In this document: piece after piece, positions 37,490-48,012 of the stretch
How the letters are laid out: each line of letters opens with the position of its first letter
Numbering within the stretch: the stretch's first letter is position 1
Assembly (NCBI GenBank): GCA_943787225.1
Contig: CALSLP010000001.1
Span: 620,001-684,000, forward strand
Source of the DNA: an uncultured Alphaproteobacteria bacterium
Lineage (GTDB): Bacteria; Pseudomonadota; Alphaproteobacteria; MPNO01; UBA2964
DNA: 64,000 nucleotides
Direction: 5' to 3'
Notes under the pieces: model-generated
The model's database searches: none
Told to the model about the DNA's origin: nothing
Seen by the model: the letters and a program-made list of their open reading frames with translations, nothing else
Translations under genes and position numbers: made by a program

Positions 37490-39868
37490 ATGGTCCCAAA
37501 TATCACTCACGTCATCCGTATCAGGACAGCCTCATTGGGCGCACAAACGATTTCTACTAACTATCTGCTGAACGCTCCGCTGCCAGAATTGCTTGAGCAA
37601 GCGGCAACGCTGCGCGATTGCGGCCATGCGGATCGGCTGTCCTATTCCCGCAAGGTTTTCATTCCGCTGACACGGCTGTGCCGCGATAGCTGCAGCTACT
37701 GCACCTTTGCGACGACACCCAGCAAGGTCCCGACACCCTATCTATCGCCTGACGACGTTCTCAAAGATTGCACGCGCGGGTAAATCAGCGGGCTGCAAAG
37801 AGGCGCTTTTTACCCTCGGCGACAAGCCCGAACTGCGCTACGAGGCGGCGCGCGATGCCCTGCGGAAATGGGATATGGCTCGACCATCGAGTATCTGGCG
37901 GCAATGTGCCGGCTGGTATTTGAGGAGACAGGGCTATTACCCCATGCCAATCCGGGTGCGATGACACGGGAAGAACTAGACCTGTCTGCGCCCGGTCACC
38001 GTTTCAATGGGCATGATGTTGGAATCCACCGCCCCTGCCTTATATGAACCAGGGGGCGCGCATTATGGATCACCCGACAAATTGCCGGAGGCTCGATTGC
38101 AAACATTGCGCAATGCTGGAGAAGCCAACGTACCCTTCACGACCGGTATTCTCATCGGTATCGGCGAAACACGGGAACAGCGCCTCAACGACCTGCTGAC
38201 GATCCGCGATCTCCACGAAACTTACGGTCATATTCAGGAAATTATAATCCAGAATTTTCGGGCCAAACCAACGACCCGCATGGCCAACGCGCCAGAGCCC
38301 GATCTTGATGACTTGCTTTGGACCATCGCCTGCGCCCGTTTGATCTTTGGCCTTGAAATGAATATTCAGGCACCACCCAACCTCAGCCCCTCGGTATACC
38401 CTCAACTGGTGTCTGCGGGATTGAATGACTGGGGCGGCATCTCACCTGTCACTCCCGATCACGTAAATCCTGAAGCGGCCTGGCCGGAAATCGACACGCT
38501 GGCAGATCGCACGCAGAAACTGGTAAAACTCTCGTCGAGAGATTAGCGGTCTATCCGTCATACATCTTTGATACGTCGCGTTGGATGACAGAGAAAATGG
38601 CGACGGCCGCCCTTCGCGCCAGCGATGCAGATGGTTTGGCGCGCACCGAAGACTGGGCTCCAGGTGTCGACATCGTCCCCCCGGCGATCTCAACACGTCG
38701 TTCAGCCCCCTCGAGCGACATCAGCGCCATCCTTGAAAAGGCATCAGCCGGCGATGTACCAAGCGAAACAGAAATCGCCCGACTGTTTCAGGCACGCGAT
38801 ATTGATTTCACAAGAATTTGTAAGACTGCAGATTCATTTGCGCCAAGGAACCAACGGTGACGATGTCACCTATGTCGTAAATCGCAATATCAACTACACC
38901 AATATTTGCACCTATCGCTGCACCTTCTGTGCCTTTTCCAAAGGCAAGACAGCGGAAACGCTTCGCGGCAAACCCTACCGACTGGACATGGCAGAAATCG
39001 GGCGACGCACGGCGGAAGGCTGGAATCGCGGCGCGACGGAAGTGTGCCTGCAGGGCGGTATTCATCCTGACTATACCGGTGAGACCTATCTGGATATTTG
39101 TGCCGCCGTCAAAGAGGCTGCGCCAGATATGCATATCCACGCCTTTTCACCATTGGAGATCACCCAAGGGGCGCGAACGTTAGGTCTCTCAATCAAAGAC
39201 TTTCTCGCGCGTCTCAAGGAAGCCGGGCTGTCGACCCTGCCGGGAACAGCGGCAGAAATTCTTGATGATGAGGTACGGGCAACGCTTTGCCCCGATAAGC
39301 TCAATACGGATGAATGGCTGTCGGTAATGGAGACCGCCCACGGGATGGGACTCCGGACGACGGCCACAATCATGTATGGCCATATGGAACGGCCCATCCA
39401 CTCTGGCGCGGCACTTGCTGCGCGTTCGAGCGCTTCAGGAACGCACCGGCGGGTTTACCGAATTCGTTCCGCTGCCCTTCGTGCATATGGAAGCACCGAT
39501 CTATCTCAAAGGGTTCGCCCGGCGCGGGCCAACCTTCCGCGAGTCCATTTTAATGCACGCCATTGCCCGGATCGTTTTACATCCCGTCATTCGCAATATT
39601 CAGGTTTCCTGGGTCAAGATGGGTCAGGAGGGTATCCAGGCCTGTCTGAATGCCGGGGTCAATGATCTCGGCGGCACGCTTATGAATGAGAGCATCTCAC
39701 GGGCCGCGGGTACTGTTCACGGTCAGGAATGCGACCCCCTTGAAATGGAACGGATAATCAAAAATGCCGGGCGCCGCGCCGTTCAGCGCACGACACTCTA
39801 TAATGACGTCTCATCTGAACGGGCGACCGCGGCCTATAACGCTGGAGCCCCTGGCGGCAATTGCCTGA
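37490..39868 (+). pseudogene. fbiC: FbiC/CofGH fusion, F420 precursor (Fo) synthase, about 7 frameshifts
   Basis: Makes 7,8-didemethyl-8-hydroxy-5-deazariboflavin from tyrosine and a flavin precursor. The CofG half has the radical-SAM motif CRDSCSYC (TRLCRDSCSYCTFATTP). The CofH half has its own CTYRCTFC (TNICTYRCTFCAFSKGK). The linker (ERLAVYPSYIFDT, ASDADGLARTEDWAPGV) joins them as in FbiC. Breaks lie near 37768, 37872, 37988, 38527, 38828, 39405 and just before the stop (39850s). Each is one base, many in short runs (AAA, GGG, GG, TT). Between breaks the protein is well conserved with no other nonsense codons. TGA at 39866-39868 is the expected end. Confidence 0.85.
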
Positions 39869-39879
39869 GGAGTAATATT

Positions 39880-40573
39880 ATGACCGACACCAAATCCGTC
39901 ATTGCCGTTATCGGCGGCACTGGCAACCAAGGCTCCGGCCTCGCTATGCGTTGGGCGAAGGCCGGCCATGACATCATTATTGGATCGCGTGACGCTGTAC
40001 GTGCGACGCAGGTCGCGACAGAGATTACCGCTATGGCACCAGCTGCTAGCGAATGGGGAAATGTCCGAGGGGCTGACAATTTATCTGCCGCATCAGAGGG
40101 CGAAATTGCTCGTGCTGGCGGTTCCCTATTCAAACCAGATAGACACTATCACCCCGATTGCCGAAGCCCTTAAAGGCAAGTTGCTCATCGATGTCACCGC
40201 ACCCCTGGTGCCGCCCAAAGTCGGAACAGTCCAATTGCCAGAGGGTGGCTCAGCCGTTGTCGCCGTACAAAAAATGCTTGGCGAGGAGGTAACCGTTGTC
40301 GCGGCCTTTCAAAACATCGCGGCCCAGCACTTGGCGGACCCAGATTACAAGATTGATTGCGACGTCCTTGTCTGCGGCAACAAGAATGGCAGCGCGGGAA
40401 ATAGTCATCAACCTGGCCAAAGACGCAGGCATGACCGGCTGGCACGCCGGTCCACTGGCCAATGCTGCGGCGGCGGAAGCCATGACGTCGGTTCTGATCT
40501 CCATAAATCGCGCGCATAAAATTCCGGGCTCTGGTATTCGGATCACCGGAACGCCAGCATTACAGAGGACTAA
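39880..40573 (+). pseudogene. npdG: NADPH:F420 reductase (NpdG), frameshifted
   Basis: GGAG precedes ATG 39880. The N terminus SVIAVIGGTGNQGSGLAMRW is the Rossmann NADP-binding site; IIGSRD follows. The frame breaks near 40110 (SEGEIA to VLAVPYSNQ) and near 40382 (VLVCGNKN to the AAREIVINLAKDAGMTGWHA part). A further slip at the end would bring it to TAA 40571-40573. The intact core has QKMLGEEVTVVAAFQNIAAQ, typical of F420-dependent NADP reductases. It passes hydride between F420 and NADP. It lies between fbiC and cofE, separated by short gaps. Confidence 0.8.
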
Positions 40574-40576
40574 GGG

Positions 40577-41406
40577 ATGGATGCCTCTCCGGCAAATTCG
40601 GGGATCAAAACCGCGGCTCAAACCGGCGGGCAGCTCTCCATATCTGCTTTGCCGGGCATTCCACTGGTCAACCCCGGTGACGATCTGGCGGGCATCATAT
40701 GCGACGGATTATTGCGCGGTGGCATAACCCTGCAAGATGGCGACATTTTGGTGCTGGCCCAAAAAATTGTCTCCAAATCCGAAGGCCGCTACGCCGCGCT
40801 GGAGTCCACCACACCATCCCCCGCCGCCCTTGAACTTGCAGAAGAGGTCGACAAAGACCCAAGATTGGTCGAACTGATTCTGTCAGAATCCAAGGACGTG
40901 GTCAGAAAGCGCAAAGGCGTCCTGATCGTCGAGCATAACCTCGGCATCGTCATGGCCAATGCGGGCATAGACGCCTCCAATGTCGAACCGCTTGAAGGCG
41001 AACACACCGACGATGCCAAACAGCAGGTATTACTGCTTCCCAAAGACCCTGACCGTAGTTGTCAAACTCTTCGCGACAGCCTCCACGAAAAGACCGGAGC
41101 TGATGTCGCGGTCATTATCAATGACAGCGTCGGACGGGCCTGGCGCAACGGCACCGTTGGTATGGCGATCGGCACCGCCGGGATCGACGCTCTCCTCGAC
41201 CTCAACGGTCGCCCGATCTTTTCGACCGTCCTTTGCAAGCCACCCAGGTCGGACTCGCCGACGAATTGGCCTCAGCCGCCTCCATCGTTATGGGGCAGGC
41301 CGATGAAGGGACGCCCGGCGGTTCATATACGTGGCTATGCCGTCAAACGGGACAAGGCAACGCCCAGGATTTGATCCGCGCCCAGGAACAGGATTTGTTC
41401 CGCTGA
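40577..41406 (+). pseudogene. cofE: F420-0:gamma-glutamyl ligase (CofE), frameshifted in the C-terminal third
   Basis: Adds glutamate to F420-0. The first 210 residues are in one frame: LPGIPLVNPGDDLAGIICDG, DILVLAQKIVSKSEGRY, KRKGVLIVEHNLGIVMANAG and INDSVGRAWRNGTVGMAIG. After GRPI the frame moves to DLFDRPLQATQVGLADELAS at about 41213, then to AVHIRGYAVKRDKAT near 41312, then to AQDLIRAQEQDLF near 41365, ending at TGA 41404-41406. All pieces match CofE order. Three single-base changes would restore about 275 residues. Confidence 0.83.
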
Positions 41407-41422
41407 ACAAAATGTTGTTGAT

Positions 41423-42378
41423 ATGATCCTCGCATTGGCAGGCGGTGTTGGCGGCGCAAAGCTGGCGCACGGATTAACCCGTATCCTCGACCCTTCTGAG
41501 TTGGTGATCGCGGTAAATACCGGCGATGATTTTCTGCATCTCGATTATTTTATCTGCCCGGATCTGGATTCCGTTCTCTACAAACTCGCTGGCATTAATG
41601 ACACTGAACGCGGCTGGGGTATCCGGACGAGACCTGGAACTTTATGGAGTCCCTCAAGAAAATTGGCGGCGAAGACTGGTTCCAGCTCGGCGACAAAGAC
41701 CTCGCCACCCATATCGAGCGCACCCGCCGTCTGACTGAGGGCCAAACCCTCTCCGAGGTCACCCGCGCGTTGTGCCAGCAGCACAACATCTCCCACACTC
41801 TATCGTGCCGATGACAGATCATCGCGTTGGCACCGTGGTCGATACCAAAGACGGTGATTTCTTTTTTCAGGATTATTTCGTCCGCCTGCGCTGCGAGCCT
41901 GAATTCACCGGTGTTCATTATAAAGGGATGGAGGACGCCGTCCCGGCCCCACAATTTGAAGAGGCGCTCAGGGAGCCCGATCTCTAACGGCAATCATGTT
42001 TTGTCCCTCCAACCCATTTGTCAGTATCGATCCTATTCTTAGCATGTGCCCGGCGTTTCTGAAGCTCTTAATAAGGCGGAGTTCCAATTGTCGCCGTGTC
42101 ACCCATTATTGGTGGTCAGGCCGTAAAGGGCCCAGCCGCCAAGATGATGGCTGAGCTCGGCCTGCCGGTATCTGCCACTTGGGATTGCGCAGCATTATGG
42201 TGACTTGATCGACGGGCTAGTGATCGACAACGAGGACGTCGACCTGGCGGAGCAAATCACGTGCCACGGTATCGGTGTACAGGTTACGAACACATTGATG
42301 AAATCCGCGGAGGACGAAAGTAACCTCGCTCAGGAAACTTTGGCCTTCGCGACCGCCCTTTCTCAGAAAGCGCCCTGA
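41423..42378 (+). pseudogene. cofD: 2-phospho-L-lactate transferase (CofD), about 6 frameshifts
   Basis: Joins Fo to the lactyl-phospho-guanosine donor. The N terminus MILALAGGVGGAKLAHGLTR, VIAVNTGDDF and CPDLDSVLYKLAGINDTERG are in the first frame. Further pieces in other frames are DETWNFMESLKKIGGEDWFQ, PMTDHRVGTVVDTKDG, FCPSNPFVSIDPIL, VAVSPIIGGQAVKGPAAKMM, and the end IDNEDVDLAEQI to ATALSQKAP. Breaks fall near 41628, 41797, 41985, 42045, 42088 and 42175. No piece of the family pattern is lost, so only base-level indels separate this from a whole gene. Confidence 0.83.
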
Positions 42379-42383
42379 CAATC

Positions 42384-43000
42384 ATGTCTGTCGCCGCGGT
42401 CATTCCCGTCAAACCCTTTGCTGAAGGCAAGAGCCGACTGGCATCGGTATTGGCCGATGATCAACGGCGAACCCTGATTCGAAATATGTTTTGCCATGTG
42501 CTCAAGACCACGCTCGCCACTTCAGGAGTCGTCGATACGATCGTTATCAGTCGTGACGAAGAAGCCTTGGGTCTTGCTGAAAGAGCCGGAGCACACGCAA
42601 TTCTTGAGGCTGAAAATTCTACTCTTAATGCGGCTCTTGATGTGGCCCGCAAAGCGAGCATCGCGCTCAGTGCCTCTGGTTTGCTTGTCGTCCCTGCCGA
42701 TCTCGCCAAACTCGATCCTACAGATCTATCAGCCATTCTCAGCAGCGCCGAGTCCCACACACCAGCGACGGCGTTTGTCGCCATTGCCCCGGATGTAACC
42801 CAACGCGGCACCAACGCCCTCTATATACGACCACCAGATCTAATTGAGTTCTCGTTTGGAACGAACAGCTTCGGAAAACACCGCAATGTTGCGATTGAGG
42901 CGGGGTGTGGCGTCCATATCATTGAAAGACCAAACCTGGCTTTCGATGTCGATGAACCGGATGATTTAAACGGCCTCGAAGAGACGTTCTGGCGGTTTAA
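42384..43000 (+). CDS. cofC: 2-phospho-L-lactate guanylyltransferase (CofC)
   Basis: Activates phospholactate or a related triose acid with GTP for CofD. VAAVIPVKPFAEGKSRLASV is the nucleotide-binding N terminus; LLVVPADLAKLDPTDL, TQRGTNALYIRPPDLIEF and NLAFDVDEPDDLNGL follow. The main frame is intact to LNGLEE, then runs on past the expected end to 43109 over the opposing MFS gene. A one-base slip would end it at TAA 42998-43000, the expected length of about 205 residues. Five bases separate its start from cofD's stop. Confidence 0.82.
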
Positions 43001-44250
43001 TCCCGATCCTGTTGTTTTGCGATTATCGCTTCAATCGGTTCTTTTACCCGCCATGCAAAGACGAAGACGACGAGGCAGACCATCCCGCTCACCGCTATCG
43101 GTTTGCTGAGGCCAAAGACCTCAGACAACGCTCCCATGACAAGGGACCCTATCGCGGCACTGCCAATCCAGATTAGCCCATAAAGCGCCAGGACCCGGCC
43201 GCGCATCGTGTCCTCGGCAACCGCCTGGATGAGGGACTGGATACAGGTCCCGACCAAAGAATACTGAATGCCAAAAAACACCATGCAGGCCACGGCCACT
43301 TCGAAATGCGTTGTGTTGGTAAACACGACGAGAACGATGGCACCGACGAGCACCGCATAAGCGGTTATTTTTGCCAAGCCTTCAAACCGACCACGCTGAG
43401 CTATTGTGATTCCCGCCATCACGGCACCAACACCCATCGCCGACGTCAGAATAGCGAGACCGCCGGACCCTGGCCGAAAACACCAGATGAAAACCCTGGC
43501 ATCAGCTCGACCAACGGCCTTGTCAGGAACGATGACCCAAACAGGATAACGAGCGCCGGCCCGATAACCGGGTGCGACGCCGCATAACGATACCCGGCAA
43601 TGATGTCGCCAAGAATAGAGAGCCCTGAAGGTGGACGCTTTGGCGTTGGAGGTACACGGACCATCCACAGCGCCGCGAAGAACCATAAATATAAAAATGT
43701 ATTGACCAGAAAGACCGTGTTCACATCGAAGTAATGGAGGATCACCGCCCCTATCGCTGGCCCGATTAAACGCGCGCTATTCCACGTAAACCCGCCAAAA
43801 GCGATGGCGGCCGGCAAATCCTCCCGCGGCACCAGCTCGGGTGGCAATGAACTTCGGATCGGCTGAAACATTGCGTGATCCATGCCCGTGATGAAAGCAA
43901 ACAACAGTAAAAGCTCTATATTCAGCCATCCGGCAAAAGCCGTAATCGCCAACAGAGCCGTCACCGTTGCATTCATGAACTGAATGATGCGGGCCAGTTT
44001 GATCCGCTCAAACCGGTCAGCCATATACCCGGCGACGGGGCTGAGCAGGACCACGGGGACCAAATCGGCAAACCCCATCAAGCCAAGCCACCAGCCCGAT
44101 TCCGTCAATTCCCAGGTCAGCCAACCGATCGCCAGACGCTGTGCCCACACACCGCATTGCGACGGGAAATTTCCCAGCAACAAAAATCGCGAAATTGCGG
44201 TGCGAAAAAGCGCCGACCAGACCGCGGCTTTTGGGTTTGTCGCCTGTCAC
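42997..44250 (-). pseudogene. MFS transporter (EntS-like), two frameshifts
   Basis: Three frames together give about 416 residues. They run from MTGDKPKSRGLVGAFSHRNF, through NFPSQCGVWAQRLAIGWLTW and GYMADRFERIKLARIIQFMN, to the C-terminal AILTSAMGVGAVMAGITIAQ and GRVLALYGLIWIGSAAIGSL. Breaks lie near 44175 (one extra A in AAA) and near 43470. The family (MFS_3) exports small compounds such as siderophores. It converges on cofC, overlapping it at the stop codons. The substrate is unknown. Confidence 0.78.
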
Positions 44251-44347
44251 TGTTCAAATCATCCAATGGTTATGGGCAAAAGAATTTCTATGATGATATT
44301 ATGCTGTCGTACGGGTATTGTCGCCGGTCAGGAGTTAGCTAATTACG

Positions 44348-45004
44348 ATGAACAGATCATCTGAAAACAAGAATCAGACGCCCGGCGTGGCAGCTTCTGA
44401 CACACTCGATCTCGGTGACGAGACCATACCCGAAGAAGCCCAGGACGCAATCAAACAACTGATTTCCGAGATAAATGCCCTGCGCGAAGAGATTGAGGCC
44501 AATAACGACCGGATTGCCGAGCTCGAAACCCTGGCCGATCGCGACCCGCTCGTACCCGTCGTCAACCGGCGCGCCTTTGTGCGGGAGATCAGCCGGGCCA
44601 AGGCTTATGCCGAACGATATGGTGGGACCAACTGCCTGCTCTATCTTGATATCGACGGGATGAAACAGCTCAACGACCTACACGGCCACGCCACCGGCGA
44701 TGCCGCCCTCATGACCTTGGCCGATATTTTACAGCAAAATGTTCGTGCATCGGATCTTGTCGGACGCCTCGGCGGCGATGAGTTTGGTATCCTGCTCGCC
44801 CAGGCGGGTCGCAAGACCGCAGAAGAAAAAGCGGCGCGCCTTCAGGAACTCATCAAACAGGCCAAGAATTAAACTGACCGATGGCACGACCTCCATTTCG
44901 CAACATTCGGCGTTATCGAGATAACGTCAGAGATGAGTGCGACGGACGCTCTAGAGCAGGCTGACAAGGTTATGTATGAGCACAAACAGAACCCACGCTC
45001 ATAA
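44348..45004 (+). pseudogene. GGDEF diguanylate cyclase, frameshifted at its end
   Basis: After an N-terminal coiled coil (EEAQDAIKQLISEINALREE) comes the GGDEF domain: ADRDPLVPVVNRRAFVREIS, LLYLDIDGMKQLND and the active site GRLGGDEFGILLA. The frame stops at 44872, but the domain clearly continues in other frames (LTDGTT then ATFGVIEITSEMSATDALEQ to ADKVMYEHKQNPRS, TAA 45002-45004). Two single-base changes near 44872 and 44910 restore it, giving about 218 residues. It makes cyclic di-GMP, which commonly controls exopolysaccharide. Confidence 0.82.
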
Positions 45005-45015
45005 ATCCCTAGGCG

Positions 45016-45687
45016 CTAGCCGACATGCTCCGCCATAAAGGCTTGGCTGCGTTCCCATGCCAGGGCTGACGCATCCGCATCATACCGTTCAGGGCGGACA
45101 TGACTATCAAAGCCATGGCGAATGCCCTCATAGATATACCAGCTAACTTCGGGGCAACGTTCCTTGAACATAGCAACGTCCTCCGGTGGAACAGCGGTAT
45201 CAAGGGAACCCACATGGCTGATAATCGGGCACTGCGCATGTTCATCCGGGAAATCGCACATATTGGAGCCGTAATAGGCAATAGCGGCATCAAATTCGCA
45301 GCGGCATGCTGCCAACCAGGTGATGGTGCCTCCAAAACAATAGCCTGTAACCGCGACTTTCCCCGCTGACGCAATATGCGCCGCTGCGGTGGTTACATCG
45401 TCGAGCACCTGATCATAATTCACCGCATGGCTAATCTCTTTGCCACGTCGCATTCCCTCAGCGTCATAGGGCAACACAAGATCGTTCTCAGTTCGGTCGA
45501 ACAAGGCGGGCGCAATCGCGCAATAGCCTGCAGCAGCATATTTATCGCAAACGCTTTTGAGGTAATCATTGACGCCATACATTTCCATCCCGACTACAAT
45601 ACCGCCACGCGGCGCAGCCGAGGGCTCAGCGAGATAGGCGCCAAATTGATGGCCATCCGATGCTTTTAGATTAACTGTCGTTCCCAT
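45016..45687 (-). CDS. Dienelactone hydrolase-family protein
   Basis: 223 residues from ATG 45687 (GAGGGAC upstream). Alpha/beta hydrolase with the Cys nucleophile in VTGYCFGGTITW, Asp in VGSLDTAVPPED and His in GIRHGFDSH, the DLH triad. The family opens dienelactones in chloro-aromatic and catechol degradation but is broad. It converges on the GGDEF gene; upstream is the divergent NMT1-like gene. Intact. Confidence 0.85.
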   Translation of the reverse strand: MGTTVNLKASDGHQFGAYLAEPSAAPRGGIVVGMEMYGVNDYLKSVCDKYAAAGYCAIAPALFDRTENDLVLPYDAEGMRRGKEISHAVNYDQVLDDVTTAAAHIASAGKVAVTGYCFGGTITWLAACRCEFDAAIAYYGSNMCDFPDEHAQCPIISHVGSLDTAVPPEDVAMFKERCPEVSWYIYEGIRHGFDSHVRPERYDADASALAWERSQAFMAEHVG

Positions 45688-45779
45688 AATGTCCCTCGAT
45701 AGACGAATGCCGTACTCCACCATAGTATCGGAGAAGACGCGACAACCAACCCCGACTGCACGAATTAGGAACTAAATTA

Positions 45780-46750
45780 ATGCTAAAACTTCGCTTTGCC
45801 GCTGGCGGTTATGACCGGCTCGACGCGCTGCAATACGGGATCATCCAACCGGAAGGCATAGAGCTCGAATTCAACGAGATTAACGCCCCCCGCCGAATCT
45901 TTGATGGCATGCTAGGAGGCGGGCTGTTCGACGTATCAGAATTTTCCAGTTCAGAATTTATTACCCGTACATTGCGCGGCAATTTTCCGTTTGTCGGCAT
46001 TCCCGTCTTCCCGTCAAAAGCCTTCCGGCACGGTTTCATTTATATCAACAAGCATGCCGGGATTACCTCACCCAAGGACCTTGAAGGCAAACGCATTGGG
46101 GTACCGCAGCATTCTCAAACCGCCGCCGTCTGGATTCGCGGCCATCTACAACATGACTATGAGGTCGACTGGTCCACAGTCCGTTGGGTCGAAGGGTCGG
46201 TTGAGCAGGCCGGAGAGCACGCCAAGATTGAAACTACATCGCCATCAGTACCGCCAATCCTTGAACCCAACACATCCGGCAAATCAATGAGTGACCTGCT
46301 CGCCGATGGCGAAATCGATGCCATCCTGGGGTCACGACGTCCCGAAGCGATGGGCAAACATCCCGATGTTGTCCGGCTGTTTCCCGAGTACCGGGCGATA
46401 GAGCGGGCGTTTTACGAACGCACAAAAATTCATCCCATTATGCATGTGATTGCTATCCGCCAGGACGTCTTTGAAAAAGACCCCTGGATCGCCAAAAGCC
46501 TGTATGACGCTTTTGATGCCTCAAAAAATTGGGCGCTCGACAAGCTCCGTATCTCGGCGGCGCAGCACTGCATGCTGCCCTTTATGTTCGCTGATATGGA
46601 TGAGGTTGATGAGATTTTCGATGGCGACCCGTGGCCATACGGGATTGAAGCCAACCGGCCTACTCTGGAAGCCCTTGTACAGCACCTGCACGAGCAACAT
46701 TTAATCGCTGAGCCGGTCCAATCGAAAAATTATTTGTATCTGTCACGTAG
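45780..46750 (+). pseudogene. 4,5-dihydroxyphthalate decarboxylase/NMT1-like protein, slip near its end
   Basis: A periplasmic-binding-protein fold without a signal peptide: LRFAAGGYDRLDALQYGIIQ, FDGMLGGGLFDVSEFSSSEF, FPSKAFRHGFIYINKHAG and KHPDVVRLFPEYRAIERAFY. This pattern is shared by 4,5-dihydroxyphthalate decarboxylases and related putative binding proteins. The frame runs on beyond the expected end into the next gene's antisense. A one-base slip near 46725 gives an end of EKLFVSVT with TAG 46748-46750, about 323 residues. It could be an enzyme on aromatic acids. Confidence 0.72.
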
Positions 46751-46752
46751 CC

Positions 46753-47160
46753 CTAAGAAGCTTCAGGACCCTCGAGAAACTTGTTGGGCTCGAGGAACAT
46801 CGCCAGCAACAGGCAGCCATCCGGCGACCAGGCATCATGCTTGCTACCCGCCGGGCGCCAGGCGTAGTCCCCGGCTTTGCATTCACCTTCGAAGTCACAC
46901 AGACTGCCTTCGAGAACATAGCTCTGTTCAATATCGGTATGCTCATGCATCGGGAGTTTCGCGCCGGGCTGCCAGCGGAATAGCGCCGTCATCACGCCGC
47001 GCTGCTCATCCTTGAACAGGATTTTCATTTCAATCCCGTCATAGAAAGTGTCCATCCAGGGCAGGCCTTCGACATCAAGATAGCGGGTACTCGATGGTTT
47101 CATCGCACTATCATCAAAATTCGGGGTATGCGGCCCAACGGCAGCAACGGTATCAGGCAT
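46753..47160 (-). CDS. Single-domain cupin
   Basis: 135 residues. Metal-binding motif PMHEHTDIEQSYVLEG in strand pair one and GSKHDAWSPDG in pair two, giving the usual H-H-E(Q)-H set. This is like anti-sigma ChrR-type or small acetylacetone-type cupins; no specific function can be stated. The stop codon is two bases from the end of the convergent upstream gene. Confidence 0.75.
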   Translation of the reverse strand: MPDTVAAVGPHTPNFDDSAMKPSSTRYLDVEGLPWMDTFYDGIEMKILFKDEQRGVMTALFRWQPGAKLPMHEHTDIEQSYVLEGSLCDFEGECKAGDYAWRPAGSKHDAWSPDGCLLLAMFLEPNKFLEGPEAS

Positions 47161-47227
47161 GACAACACTCCTTCTGTGGTCGTGACACGTCCGGTAAACT
47201 ATAGGGTAGGACGTCTAGAAAAACTAC

Positions 47228-47934
47228 GTGGATCAACAGATGCATAATGTAACTGTAAGACAGGAAATCATCGACCGGGTACTGGCCCGGCGCGGCCGCC
47301 ATCATTTGTTTGACGCGCTTGACCCGCAACGAACAGCGCTGCTCGTCATTGACATGCAAAACATGTTTTGCGAACCCGGCGCACCGGCGGAGGTCTCCGC
47401 ATCACGGGGCATTTGTGACAATATTACCCGCCTATGCACAGAATTGCGTACCCTTGGCGGCCTGGTCATCTGGATCACCAGCGCCACCAGCTTCACCAAT
47501 GGGCGTAGCGATTGGGAAACCTTCCTCCGCAATTTCGTCACTGAAGATGTCAGACGCGATAGACAGGAATATCTGTCGCCCGGGGGCCATGGCGAGAAAA
47601 TCTGGCGCGACCTCGACCCACAGGAAGGCGATTTGCATATTCGCAAGAATCGCTATTCAGCTCTGACCCCGGGGCTTCCATGCTGCAAAGCGCGCTTTCC
47701 AGCCACGCCATACAAAACGTGCTCATCGCCGGCACCAAAACCAATATTTGCTGTGAAAGCACCGGACGGGATGCCATGCAGCTCGATCACCAGGTCGTCA
47801 TGGTCGAGGATTGTTGTGCGGCATTGTCTGACGAGGAGCATCGCTCGGCGCTGGAAAACATGATCCAGCAATTTGGGGATGTCATGACCACGGACGAAAT
47901 TATCACTGTGCTCAAGAACCGACCTAACGATTAG
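47228..47934 (+). pseudogene. Isochorismatase-family cysteine hydrolase (frameshifted)
   Basis: TALLVIDMQNMFCEPGAPAE carries the catalytic Asp; the Lys lies in HIRKNRYSA; the nucleophile Cys is in TKTNICCESTGRDAM in the second part. The frame breaks at about 47672 (SALTPG to SMLQSALSSHAI), one G short in a CCGGGG run. Joined, the length is about 235 residues. A later in-frame ATG at 47240 is also possible as start. The family cleaves small amides, ureas or isochorismate. It precedes a TRAP transporter. Confidence 0.82.
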
Positions 47935-48012
47935 ACACCAGAAAAGCCGCATGCGTTGACCGGCAGCCCGGCCAGCGCTAACCATGACGCAGGGAATACA
48001 GGGGCAAAGAAT

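Noticed and set aside
37707..37964. Short plus-strand frame after the first part of fbiC, at first sight a separate small protein.
   Set aside because: Its middle (IARAGKSAGCKEALFTLGDK) is plainly the next CofG segment after a slip, so it is not an independent gene.
39376..40173. One continuous frame joining the end of fbiC to the start of npdG, looking like a fusion protein.
   Set aside because: A GGAG site and an ATG at 39880 mark the npdG start, and a TGA at 39866-39868 in the neighbouring frame is the expected fbiC end. The fusion is best explained by one more frameshift.
42384..43109. CofC frame extending to 43109 with an Arg-rich tail.
   Set aside because: The tail is antisense to the MFS gene and has no family match; a stop at 42998-43000 in another frame fits the family length better.
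45780..47015. NMT1-like frame extending to 47015, as if the protein had a C-terminal domain.
   Set aside because: The extension is antisense to the cupin gene; a stop at 46748-46750 in the adjacent frame gives the expected end.
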